Of a DNA stretch of 64,000 bases, positions 24,176 through 36,630 are shown piece after piece. The notes below the pieces were generated by a model, which saw nothing but the letters and a program-made list of their open reading frames with translations, was not told the origin of the DNA and did no database searches. Positions within the stretch are counted from its first letter, which is position 1, and each line of letters opens with the position of its first letter. The DNA is from Saxidomus purpurata (taxonomy: Eukaryota; Mollusca; Bivalvia; Venerida; Veneridae): the NCBI GenBank assembly GCA_022818135.1, contig JAFMSR010000010.1, forward strand, positions 28,335,291 to 28,399,290, given 5' to 3'. Position numbers and translations under genes: made by a program.

Positions 24176-24549
24176 CCTGTCTTAATCCAGCTGTAAATGG
24201 TTATGTAAATTACTTGCTATCCCTGTCTAAATCCAGCTGTAAATGGGTATTCAAATTACTAGCTATCCTTGTCTAAATCCAGCTATAAATGGTTATGTAA
24301 ATTACTTGCTTTTCCTGTCTAAATCCAGCTGTAAATGGTTCTGCAAATCACTGGCTATCCCTGTCTAAATCCAGCTATAAATGGCTATGTAAATTACTTG
24401 CTATCCCTGTCTAAATCGAGCTGGAAATAGTTATGTAAATTACTTGCTATCCCTGTCTAAATCCAGCTATAAATGGCTATGCAAATTACTGGCTATCCCT
24501 GTCTAAATCCAGCTATAAATGGTTATGTAAATTACTGGCTATCCCTGTC
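24176..24549. repeat. 46-bp minisatellite, right part
   Basis: Continuation of the array interrupted by the LTR element, about eight units of the same 46-bp period. It ends at 'tatccctgtctgacaag', shortly before the first recognised SULT-A exon. Confidence 0.93.
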
Positions 24550-24757
24550 TGACAAGTGATTGGTTCCATCATGAGCAACGTCACTCCACGAGACTGGGCC
24601 GTTCAGTTGAACAATATAAAACCGTATCGTATTTGAAAATTGGCGTTGGCGACATATGATTTCTGATATTTTGCTCTGGACACAACATTAACGTAATTAA
24701 CTTACACGCGGGTGCATGTCCCATTTATTTTTGATAGCCACTATTTTATGCTTTCAG

Positions 24758-27700
24758 CTCGCGCATTCTGAACATGTTACCAAGCAAGGACTTAAAATTT
24801 CATATTGATCATGTTCGAGACCTCGAGATACGAGATGATGATTTATACCTAGCAACCTTTCCAAAATGTGGTAAGTACTTAGGGAAACTGTCATAGTAGA
24901 AATTGAAGCTTTAGGGGAGGTTTGTTAACTGATGTAATTGAAGTCACAACCAAGTAGTAAGCAAATAAATCGTTCAGTTATTCTAAATGCAGGTATTACT
25001 GCGTTAAACACTGCAAATATTTAAACAAATAACATACGGTAGATGCTATTGAACACATCTATAACTGAAATCGTACAGTGTGCATACCTTTTGCACTCAA
25101 ATCAAATACACGAAGAACAAGTATTTTATATTTTAGCATTTGAATAAATTTAAATAAAATAGACACTTGAAAAGCGATCCCTTGCTGTGTTTGAAACACT
25201 GTGTATGATTTGAAGATATTGTATCCATTGTAATAACGCTTTCCAGACACTATTTGCACCGATAGCAATAAATAAAATTGAGTTAATTATCCAGTAGTTT
25301 GCTCTTATTCTAGAAATTCGCTATTTTTAAGGTACTCACTGGGTATGGGAAATATTGGTCATGCTGAGACGTGGGAACGCAGTATATGAAACCAAAACGA
25401 AGGAAGCAGTATTTCTGGACTTTCGTTCTGCTGAAGAAGTAGACAACGTACCATCTCCAAGAATTTTGAATTGTCATTATCCATGTAAACTAATACCTAA
25501 AGGAATCGTTGAGAAAGGAATAAAGATTGTGCACGTGATGAGAAACCCAAAAGATGCTTTTGTTTCGTTCTATCATCACTTTAAGCACTTTAATGCGGAG
25601 TTAGAGAAACAAAGCTTCGGAGATTACCTTCCACAAATGATTGGAGAGAACGGATTGTGTAAGTACATTTGATTTACGTATCTAGATATTAAGATAAATT
25701 CAGTATGCAGCAAAACGCAGTTTTTTGGGTTCTTACTAAGAACGACATAGAGGTCTTCGAAATGCTATTGTGTTAATGTTAAGAAAATTATACTATTTTT
25801 GTGATAAGAATGTATTACTTTGATGTGAATGTTGAAAGTTAAAGGATTTTCGGTAAAGTGAATAGCATTTCAAAGTAATTATACATTGTAACTGAGGTAC
25901 TAAGCTTGTCAAACTGTGTTCCTACAGATCTACAATGTTTGTACGTTCAGTGACTATAAATAATGGGCAACGCAATTGCCCACCCCACGGTTACTTTGGT
26001 TGCACTTCAGTTCTAAGCCGTAAAGTAAGTCGACACAAAGTATAAGTTTACATGTTAAACGAACTAAAGTCAGAACATGAGAGACTGTTTACATAGTCCA
26101 CCGAGTTTTATATTTAAATATAATTCAGGCGAGTCCGTGACAATGAATTATTTACCACTGCATATACTCATACTTGACGTGTATACTTTCAGATAATTTC
26201 TATCCCTGGTTTAAATATGTGAAAGAATGGGAGAGATTTTCAAAACAGCATCCGGAACAGATTCTGAATTTGTATTACGAAGACATAAAAGAGGTGCATT
26301 TCCATTTCTTTATTATGAATACTTTTAAAGACGCCCATTATATTTCATTCAGTAACGATTTGGTTATTTTGCAAACACACGGTCACATAGAAACAAGATT
26401 GTTAATCGAATAATCATTTCTTTATTTCTCTTACTAGTTTTAAGTCAAAGAGGTGATAAGTTTATGGTAACATTTTTATACCCTTATATTTACATATATT
26501 TATGCACGTTGCGGCAGATTTTATTTTTCATTTTATTTTCAAAAAAGGGTGCTCTTCAATGCATTTTTCAGACTACTTTTATGTATTCAATGTACCATAA
26601 TACAAAGGAATGAGTGGGTTTTCACCTTCTTATTTATGACACTGGCATAGAAGAAGGTTTGTAATTTGAAAAGGAGAGATTTTTTACCACTAAATGCTTT
26701 TTTGAGAACGCCATAAGCGCACGAAAACACAATTTTAACACTTGCGCACTGTTGGTCGGGTTAAAAAGTTTTCTGTGACACCGTTTCGTCGTACTTCTTC
26801 TTTTCACTACTATCTTACCTATAAAAATACAGTTTCTTGTTTCATGTATTTTCAAAAGGACCCAGTCAGAGAGATTAAGAAAATCAACAGTTTCCTGGGA
26901 ACAAACCGAAGTGATGAGTTGATAGAACAAATTTCAGTGGCGTGTGATTTTCAGAATCTTAAAAAAGCTGATGCAGAGGTAAAAGTTCAAGTGGAGTCCA
27001 TGAAAAAGGATGACAGACCATCAGTCATGTATAGAAAAGGTAACCGACATTCTTTGCTTGACTTTTCAAAGAAAATGGGAGCTATCCTACTCGCCTCGGA
27101 GTCGGCGTTGACGCAAGCCTTTGGTTAATTTTGCAGTACCACCACATAATCATTACAGATATTGCTTTGAAACTTACAAAACTTTTTTACCATCATAACC
27201 TCAAGCAACAGACACGAGTTCATAAATCCGTTAGGGTGTTTGTAAGAATTATGGCCCTTTTTCGACTTAGAAAAATATTGAATCTGGGTAGAATCCGCTT
27301 ACTGATTTAACCTTTTAAGATATTGCTGTGAAACTTGGAATGTTTGTTTGCATCATAGCCCCCATATGTAGGCAAGGGAAGGTAACTCTGCAAAGGAGTT
27401 TGTTTTAAATTAAGGCTCATTTTCGACTCAGAATCTTTTAAATTTTTCGCAACATTCTACTTTTTGACTTGCGTTGACTTAACCTTGTGAGATATTAGTT
27501 TGAAAGTTGAATGACATGTTTACCATCATGAATCCCACATTTAAGCAAGAGATGGTAACTCTGTCAAAGATTTCTTTTTAATTATGGCCCTAGCATTTCA
27601 GTTTTTCGTATTTGTCCACTTATTGACCTAACCTTCGAGAAACCCATCTGTAAGCAATAGTTTGTAGATAACTCGTATTTGGTTTATTGTACTTAGAAAA

Positions 27701-28449
27701 GTCTTGTGCGTATCTGGCACTGTCATGTACATACATCATTAAACACTGCAAGTTTTAATCTAAAACTTTGCTGTAGTGTTCAGGTATATCAAACAAGTAA
27801 GTTAGATAACCCTTGACTTAATACATGTATCTTGCTACATACGGCTATCTTTTAAACTTTGAAAAAACAGATTCTTGTTTTGCCTTTTACTGACAAAAGC
27901 TTTGTTTTATTGGCAAGCCTGAGAAAAATCGAGCGTGCTGTCCTACTGACAACTATTGTTACTCACCTTACATAGTTATCTGTCACTGCTTATTTTCAGC
28001 ATTCAACACATTTTTATAGAATGCCTCAATACCAAAACGACATGCGCTCAATGTCAGCATGTTTTGGCTTGATTATGTTTTTCTGATTTATGGCCCTTTG
28101 ATTGTTGTATATTATGAAATATAAGTCATCAGTTTTAAGCAAAGCATGTTAACAGTAGTGAATTTATAGAATTATGTGAATTCAATTGCCGCACTGCGCA
28201 TAGGCAGCTTCGAGCTTGAGTAAGTAATAGGAATTTCCCGTCATGTCCGGAGAGGATTTTCAGAGTAATCAGAAGGTAAGCAGAAGTTTAATTGACTCAC
28301 AATATATCTGTCTTATTTATAAATGCATCTTTTCAGGTCAGGTTGGAGACTGGAAGAACCATTTTACTGTACATCAGAATGAAAAGTTTGACCAATGGCT
28401 GGAAGAAAGTTTAATAGATACAGAACTCAGTTTCAGATACACTCTCTGA
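24758..28449 (+). CDS. Cytosolic sulfotransferase SULT-A (first exon not found)
   Basis: Cytosolic sulfotransferases move a sulfonate group from PAPS to small hydroxyl or amine substrates. Exons: 24758-24870, 25332-25658, 26193-26293, 26859-27039, 28337-28449, phases consistent, about 278 aa, ending FRYTL at TGA. Family motifs: PAPS 5'-phosphosulfate loop TFPKCGTHW, catalytic-His region LNCHYPCK, 3'-phosphate motif [31 protein letters not shown], then [19 protein letters not shown], which carries both the RKGxxGDWK PAPS site and the KxxxTVxxxE dimer motif. Exon sizes match SULT-B and SULT-E. By analogy the missing 74-nt first exon should end in phase 2; it was not seen between 13.8 and 24.7 kb and may lie in the assembly gap. 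The loop has Cys where the other copies have Ser. Substrate cannot be inferred. Confidence 0.88.
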
Positions 28450-30988
28450 ATACTGCAACACATTTTCACATAGACATATTATGTAATCTCCCGGTGTATT
28501 ACCTGGTGGAGGAAGACTAACAAACAATGCTGTTTCAGCGCGGATGATCTTATAAACAGAACCGTACCCTGGATATCCTATACCAAAAATACTGTCATTG
28601 TTCGTGCAATCTTTACACTTACTTTGTAGTTTGTTTTAAAGATCGATGAATATCAGGCGTCACGTTTATATGTTTACACTGTTGCAAGACATTCTAGCAC
28701 AATGTTATACTGTTGCTGTCATTGTAGATGCCACGTTCTACAGCCAGTCGTTCATAAACTATGATCAGAATGTTTGTCTTCATAATTTTATGTCATGTTT
28801 GAAATTGAGTTACAGAGGGTCAACAAATCAAACCCAAGAAATATAATAATTCTTAGCACTGTAGAGCTTACATTTTGTACCCAAACGTCATAAAAGTTTA
28901 TAAGCATTTGGCCTCAGTTTTGAAACTGGGTCAGACACAAGGATGGAAAACATTGGTGCCCTAGTAAAAGGTAAATTAACAAATATTCTACACATATTAT
29001 GATCTGTTCTCTGTTTAGCCAATGAGTGTCAGATAAGCTAGTTAATCAGTGCGATTGTCTTCATGACCTGAAGTTTGGAAAAATTAGAAAGTTAGTTAAA
29101 TGGGGATAAAACGGTCTTTAGATCAGATCATTTAGACACCATGTTCATGAGTCTATGTCCATTTATCCCATTGAGAGATTTGTACGGAGCCTCGACCAAA
29201 TGTTCAGCTTTTTGAGACAAAATGCAGAACATCTATTTCAACTCCACTGATCAAAGGTCATTGTTACAATTAAGGATCAAAGGTCATGAGCCTTATCTCC
29301 TAAACCCCTTGAAGGATTTGGAAAACTTTGCTCAAGATGCTCATAAAATAAGCATACTTGATTTCAAGTTAGTATATGTCAGAAATGTTAATAATAATAT
29401 CATATATACATATATACAGGAGCCACTCCTTTTGACAAGGCTACTTTTTGGGGGCATTCAGTCCTCTCTGTGATACTGCGACTCTGCCCTCAGACACGCG
29501 ATATTCAAGGACCAACGGCTTGTAAACATACCTTGATGTTCATGAACACATTCCCAGCCATTTTTTAATTAAATAGCTAGGGTTGTTGGGCCGTTATAAG
29601 TTCCCTCTTATTTTTCCAGTAAAAATGTTTACCTCAGAAACTAAGGATCGTGCAACCCTACAAAAAACTTGAGAGCGGAAGCCAGATATACCAGACCAGT
29701 TTGGCGATCTCTGATAGACCATAGTATACTGCATTCCAAAAGTGTATGCACACTCATCTAGACCACACCGGGATGACACTGGGTCTTTAAAGGTCCTTTC
29801 ACGGAGAAACAGGGTCGGTCTCTGAGCCTCGAGAGAGTTCACTCAAAACTACTGGTGGTCATTCATCTCGGTTTAGAGTAAGGAGGTGAGGAAGTAAATC
29901 TATTGGCATATTATATGCGTTAGTTTATTTTACGCCAACGTTGATAAAACGGCCCCTTATTTCAGCTTTTATAACGTCTTAGATGTTTTATTTTGCCTTA
30001 ATTAATGTCCTCATAATGGTAGCCAAGGAACTCATCCCAATCTCAAAGTTTACCCACAAAATGCTTGCTTTGTTAGGCCTATAGCCTAATATCATGTACA
30101 ATGTACAATCATGCAAAGAGATGGTGGATAAAATATGAAGAAACACACTTTTTTCACAATACTTATGGCATTGTATATTGACAATATGTGAGATACACGT
30201 TTTATTGCGTACCAGATGGGGATTTCTTGCATACCAGATCGGGATATCTGCCGTTGTTACGAGTACCTCATGGTAGAACCTTTGTCTTACACTTTAAAAT
30301 AGATATTTGAATACAAACTTACCGCAAACGTTACTCAGATGCTGTGATTGGGAAAGTGACGTCACATTGTTTATAACGTTACGTCACAAGTAATTCACGC
30401 GAGTCGTCTTACATTGGGGGTGTTAGATGAGATTTTCCAGCACTGGTAAAGTGGTAAAGGTCAAACACTGGCAGAGCCTCATTCCCACCAAAACAGTTAC
30501 CCTCAGTGACGGATATTTCGATCTGAACCTCGTGCTCATGTAAGAAACTAATTGTCGTGTCAATGTTTTTCACGTGTGCCAAACTATCTTTAAAATTGGC
30601 TTTGCACACATTACATTAACATAACAGTAGCAAAAAACGCGGGAAGGGAAAGATTGAGTAGAGGGGAGAAAACCATTTAGTAATATCCGACCTAAAGTAA
30701 ACCCCATTAAAAACATACACTTTATCGGAATATGTTATATCATTCGTTTACAGTTGATTACGGCTGTTATCTGTTGAGAACTGAATATCAGAGCAGAGGG
30801 TAGTAATCAGAACATAGTTAGGTACTTTATAAAGATATAAATTACCAGTTACCGTTTGGATTTGTTCGGTTCAAGGGTACTCCATATTTAATGTTATTAG
30901 GTAAATAGAACACGTACTAGCATACTCAACATTTAGATATTCAATAAACTGGATAACGGAATAGCAACCAGGGTCATATACCGACGTT
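28450..30988. other. Intergenic, SULT-A to SULT-B
   Basis: No gene seen. A CAAGGTCA-type repeat fragment lies near 29230-29340. At 30209-30500 is a repeat shared with 37735-38080 (common stretch 'gatgagattttccagcactg', and 'aaaacagttaccc'). Confidence 0.45.
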
Positions 30989-31711
30989 ATGTTTAGAATA
31001 ACGATAGAATTACCAGACGGCACTAAGTCGGAACTTATTCATGCAGATGGTCTTACTTTCATGTAAGTTTTCACATTATACAGATAAGTTTTTACGCCCC
31101 AAAAGTGAGCATATTAAATCGCACCCTCCAACAGTCTGTCACAAATCTCGTCCGTCCTGTCATTTATTACGTGTTTTGGTTGTTACTTTGTCATGCGTGA
31201 AGGGATTTTCAAATTATATGGCATTAATGTTCAACACACGAGGACGACGTATCGCGTGCATGACCCAAGTCCCTATTCACACTCAAATAATAAGCATGTC
31301 AAACTGATTTGTCGCGTACAAGATCAACGACCCTACCCCAAAAGTCAATATCACACGGAAAAAATTTAAATTTATTAATAAATTTTTTTTTGGGAGCCTT
31401 GGGGGGCCCCCTTTTATTTTTTTCTTTTGGGGTTTTTTTTCTTTTAAGTTATGACTTTCAACTTTTGACTTTTGACTTATGACTGCTACTTTCAGACTTT
31501 TTAAGAGGAATGGTACTGCATAAAAGCATAGCATAATGATTTGCTGTGAAAATATAAAATGGACGAACGGAAAAAAAAAGGGGATAACTGTATTAAGGTT
31601 TTAAAAGATGTTTGTACGTAGCACTGTAAACTTGTTTGCTGTAAATAAAGAACTAAGTTACTTTTGTCTTTGTCATTTATTTTAGTATCAATGAGCCGTG
31701 ACGGCGCGTCA

Positions 31712-31776
31712 GGGGGGGGGGGGGGGGGGGGGGGGGCGGGGGGGGGCCGGGGGGGGGGGGGGCCGGGGGGGGGGGC
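31712..31776. repeat. Long G-rich homopolymer tract
   Basis: Nearly uninterrupted G with a few C. It may form G-quadruplexes in life, but tracts like this are also common consensus errors. Gly-rich open frames across it are artefacts. Confidence 0.85.
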
Positions 31777-31820
31777 GACGCAACTCTCGGCTCGGGAGGC
31801 CTTGTGGGTGTCCTTTTTCT

Positions 31821-31821
<1 letters not shown>

Positions 31822-31854
<33 letters not shown>
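31822..31854. repeat. (TAA)n microsatellite
   Basis: About 10-11 uninterrupted taa units just downstream of the G-rich tract. Confidence 0.9.
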
Positions 31855-31855
<1 letters not shown>

Positions 31856-32237
31856 CTCTTTGTTTAAAAAAGCTAGCTCATTAAGCATAATGTACATAAA
31901 GCAACATATTTCTTATCTACCATGAGACCTTCTTTTAACAATGATAATATACAATTGAGAATTTTCTTTAAGGCGGGGTGTTGGAGGACTTGCCCCCAGG
32001 CGTCAAGCCAACTATGAAGGAACGTAAAAAAAAATTGATTTTTTTTGTTGCTATGGTAACATTTTTAAAAAATTACTTTTATGTTTTATGTATCTATATG
32101 TTAATATCACAAGGTATACCGAAGGAAATAAAAGTGCTGTAATATGTATAAGTATATTGTTATATTGTTGGGTCCTCAGTAGCAGGTTCCTAGTATTACC
32201 TGAACCTGCCGCTGGAGTCCTCAGTGAGGACCGTGTG

Positions 32238-32268
32238 TAGGGTTAGGGTTAGGGTTAGGATTAGGGTT
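32238..32268. repeat. Interstitial telomere-like repeat (TTAGGG)n
   Basis: About four to five TTAGGG units, one changed to TTAGGA. This is the metazoan telomere motif, here internal to the inverted-repeat element. Confidence 0.85.
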
Positions 32269-32274
32269 TCTTTT

Positions 32275-32405
32275 TTCATAAGTGATAAGTAATAAGTCAA
32301 AAGTCAAAAAGTGATAAGTAATAAGTCAAAAGTAATAACTCAAAAGTCAAAAAGTCAAAAGTAATAAGTCATAAATCATAAGTAATAAGTCAAAAGTCAA
32401 AACAA
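32275..32405. repeat. aagtcaaaagtcataagt repeat array
   Basis: Irregular tandem words of aagtcaaaag, aagtaataag and aagtgataag. Related words recur at 33185-33255, and in reverse complement at 31445-31490. Confidence 0.8.
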
Positions 32406-33973
32406 AAAGCGTGTTAAAACACGTTTTATTTTGTTACTATTGACACAAATGATGTAACTTTTATATATATGACCAGCGACGCGGGAAAATGGGCCTTCGG
32501 ACAAAATACTAGAAAACTAGCTTTCTTGCATATTTTGAACAAACAATATTTCAATATCAATATTGGAAAATTTCAGTTACCTGCGTCAAGTACATACAAA
32601 ACTACAACATTTTGAAAAAGTATACCTAAGGCGTCATTGTTCACTCTAAAAATGACGTCACATACCACACTTTGACGTCAAAATTCACTTCTATTTACAT
32701 GGGCAGTAAACTATTCCGGTAATCATTTCCTAACAGCATCATTTATTTTCGGTTGCAACATTATATACTCTTTCAATATATATCATATCTGGTGAACTAT
32801 TTTATGTCTTCTTTCCACGTTATGCCTTTTTTCATAGGGTATAGCCAAAATAAAAAAAAGAATCATTTCAAATCGCTGTTGCCATAGTAATGGTCTTGGA
32901 GGATTTTGAAACCAATAGTATGTTTTTGTTGAAAAAAAATGTGACTATCAGTTTTAAACATTGGTTTTGCATTTAAAGAGGGTGACAAAAATGTAAATTT
33001 TATGGGGTTTTTTATCAATTATTGTCGAATAATGTAACAAATGTCCGAAGGTACATTTTCGCGCGTCGACGGTCATATATAATTGATTTTATTAAAATCT
33101 TTTAAATAGAAATTGTATTTATTGAGTGTTGACGTGTTTATATTGTTTTAATAAAAACGCCAAAGAGGCAATACAGTAGTTCTAGTCATAAGTCAAAAGT
33201 ACGGCGTACAAAAGTCATAAGTCAAAAGTAAAAAAAACACCCGCAAGTCGAAACTCAAAAGTGGCCCTCCAAGGCTTCCATATGTATGCATTGCAACTCT
33301 GTCAAACATAGGATTTTAAAATTACATGGCCGCGTCTTTACCTTGAAGGTCAAGGTCACACTTAGACGCCAGACATTTTAGATTACTGCCTATATGCATA
33401 CTTTGTTATACATTAATTCAAGGGTTTAAACAAATTGGAACAAATGTCCAGCCCATGGAGATGAAGTATTTCCAAGCTCACCCGAGATGAAATCCCAGGG
33501 TCAGCCGATACTATAAACAATCTAAATCTAGAAGAAATCGAGATGTACCGGGTCCACACCTTGAAGGTCAATATCACAGAGTGTGAGACACTGCTTTGGG
33601 TGTATTCCTCACTTATGAGGGACAGCACTTATCAAAATTATCCTTCAATAAAAATTTATAATTTCCGTTACAAACAATAATATAAACTTGCTTCAGTGAC
33701 AGAAACAAATGTCGGAGCAGTATCAGTAAAAACACCTTTCTCGACAACTTTCCCCGGTAGCATCAAAACTCAGGTATGCAAAGCTTTTGAATGTATTCCT
33801 GTCATACAACACTATGTTGAAGACAACATTATTACTTTCAGCTTTATCCGTTTCTTGTAGGTCAGATGCCTTGAGTTTCATACCAAAACAAGATTTGAAG
33901 TTACACATAAGTAACGTTCGTAATCTGGAGATACGTGATGATGATATTTACCTTGCAACATATCCGAAAAGTG

Positions 33974-34830
33974 GTAACGTTTAAACTTGTTCATAATCCG
34001 AATAGCGGTAACGTATAACCTTGTTCACAATACTTTTCAACATATCCGGAAAGGTAGCGCATAGCCTTGTTCGCAATACCTTGCAACATGTAAGAAAAGT
34101 GGTAACGTTTTAACTTGTTCATTTTACCTTGCAACACATCCGGAAATGTAACGAAAACCATGTTCGTAACGCCTTGCAACATATCAGGAAAGTGATGAGC
34201 TGTAACCTAGTTAGTAATGTTTTGCATCATATCTGAAAAGTGGTAACATATAAGCTGTTCGTAATATTTTGCATCATATCTGGAAGCTGGGTCGCACTAA
34301 CTTGAGACAAATCCAAAATATGGTATCGCATTAGCATGTTCGTACTAACTTGAGACAAATCCAAAATGTGGTATCGCATTAGCATGTTTGCACTAGCTTA
34401 AGACATATCTAAAAAGTGGATACGTATAAGCTTGTCCGTAATACCTTGCAACAGACAACATGCAATATTTTGCGTATGCCTTGCAACATATACAAAATGT
34501 GGTAAGGTATAAAATTGTTCATAACACCTTGCAACCTCTCCGAAAATTGGAAACATATATGCTTGTTCGTAATACCTTGAATCATATCTAGAAATAGGTA
34601 ACATATATGCTTGAATCATATCCGAAAACTTGGTAACGCATAAGCTTGTTCATGATAACTTGTAACATATCCGAGGCTACTTAGCATCTTAGAAGTGTGT
34701 TCATCATAACATGCAACATATCAGAAAGGTTGCAACGCATACACAAACAAGCTTGTTCGTTATATCTTGCAACATATCAAGAAATTGGTAACATAAACAC
34801 AAACAAGCTTGTTGTCAATATCAGTATTTA
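33974..34830. repeat. Degenerate splice-junction-derived array, SULT-B intron 2
   Basis: Directly after SULT-B exon 2, diverged copies of 'ttgcaacatatccgaaaagtg' followed by 'gtaacgtttaaacttgttc' recur about 15 times at 40-70-bp spacing. The phrase is the end of exon 2 (coding ATYPKSG) plus its 5' splice site. The homogeneous version is in SULT-E intron 2. Confidence 0.85.
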
Positions 34831-36401
34831 GACTCACAGAAATTCTGTTAAAGTCTAAGAAGGAAAAGGCTTTTTGTTAAAATTCAACTAGAGGATATTT
34901 AATAATAAATACTGATGCTTATAAATGTAGCGGCATTCATCAATCAACAAATATAGGCATGTGTTAAAGACACCTTTTACGCTGTATGTGTCATTAAACA
35001 TGTCAACCTTTTTGTATTCACTTAATTTACATGGCCTACTTGTTTGTCTCCTAGCTAGCTGTGTTCTCCCGGCTTTTTACCGAACTAGCTGTGGTCTCCC
35101 GGCTTTTTACCGTTTCAGCCAAGGCCTAGCGATGCTCCGATTGTGTCGTATAATATAAATCAACACTGTTCACACTTCATAGGAAGAACTCTGTTTAGAC
35201 TTCAACTTTGATTTCCAATAAGTGGATCAGTGACTTTAGAAAATAGCAAAACTTGAGAGCATCCAATGTTGTACATTCTTAAGTTGTGTGGTGACACCAT
35301 TTCATCAGTATATTTGTAACTTTTTTATATGAAAGGTACTCACTGGGTATGGGAGATCCTAGTGATGTTAACACGCGGAAATGCAGAATATGAAACAAAA
35401 ACAAAGGAAGCTGCTTTTCTGGACTTTAAACCGCCTGACGTGGTGAATGATCTTCCGTCACCGCGGGTTCTGAACAGCCATTACCCGTGCAAATTATCAC
35501 GACTGGAATTTTCCAGAAACGAATAAAGATTGTCCATGTGCTGAGGAATCCAAAGGATGTATTCGTTTCATTTTATCACCACAATAAGAACTACGGCGGC
35601 TCCAATGCTACAACGAGTTTCCAGGAATTTCTACCAAGAATGACTGGGGAACTAGGTTTGTGTAAGTAAAGTAAATACATATACCGAACTGTAAACATTA
35701 CCTTGACAAAGTTAGCATCATTGAATATTTTGCGATGCTGAAGAAGCGGTTGTCAGTGGACAATGTCTCGCCCCATTTGATCACAGTTTTCCATTCAAAA
35801 ATCGGGTAGACTAAACTAAAGAGAGCATGTGTGAATGTATGTGCACATGCCTGTATGAGTGCGAGCGTTGTCGCTCTCAAATAAGGCATACGTTTGTTAT
35901 ACCGTACGCCTCGCGTCGAGCTACAATTTTTGTCTATTTCAAATTCATTTATTTCCCAAATATTTAAGATACGAGTGTTATGTAACTTGTTCTGACTAGC
36001 GAATTCTTACGTAGTGACTATTCGTGATGGTATTTTTCTTTTCTTCATATTCAGATCATTTTTATCCGTGGTTTCAATACGTGAAGGAATGGGAAAGATT
36101 TTCGAAGCAGCATCCAAAGCAAATACTAAATCTTTACTATGAAGATTTAAAAGAGGTAAGAATGGGTTGTATTCTGTTGTTGATTTTTTGTGTTGCTATC
36201 TGACTTTTTGAGAAAATGTTTCTTTCAAGTAGGTCGATGATGACGTAATAGGGCGTCAGTGATGGATATTTATATGATATCATAAGTCTAACAGTGGAGT
36301 GACAATCAGCTGAAAAGTGGCTTATTTAAGGAGTACGTGGTCACAAAAGTACAAGCAATGTTTTGTACTAAACTGTTTGCCGAGGTCTGTAGTATATGGA
36401 A

Positions 36402-36630
36402 CTGCCGGCATAATCTGCCAACGTATGGTGTGGACCTGTAAGTGTTGAAATTCAATTTGATGAACATTATAAACTAAATAACATTGATGCTATAACTTGA
36501 CATTATTAAATGAATTAAACAGCCACATCTGGCTATAAAATTTTTATTGAATGTGTAATTTATGGCGGCCATCTTGGGCGCCATCTTGGATTACCAGGTC
36601 CGCACCACGCGTTGGCAATTTATGCCAGCA
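36402..36630. mobile_element. MITE-like inverted repeat in SULT-B intron 4
   Basis: Left arm ggcataatctgccaacg continuing to tggacctg (36407-36438); right arm caggtccgcaccacgcgttg continuing to tatgcc (36595-36626). They are reverse complements with a few changes. The SULT-D copy of this intron keeps the left arm (about 45090-45120) but not the right. Confidence 0.55.

Larger units (their letters stand above)
31391..33280. mobile_element. 1.9-kb element with ~90-bp terminal inverted repeats
   Basis: The left end reads tgggagccttggggggcccc, later a gacttttgacttatgac repeat. The right end, read in reverse complement, starts tggaagccttggagggccac and continues into the same acttttgacttatgac repeats. 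The interior has no transposase. It carries a long G-run (31712-31776), a TAA microsatellite, telomere-like TTAGGG repeats and an 'aagtcaaaagtcataagtc' array. It lies in SULT-B intron 1. A non-autonomous DNA element or large palindrome fits best. Confidence 0.6.

Noticed and set aside
31664..31925. Gly-rich and Pro-rich open frames
   Set aside because: They come from the G homopolymer and the TAA microsatellite.
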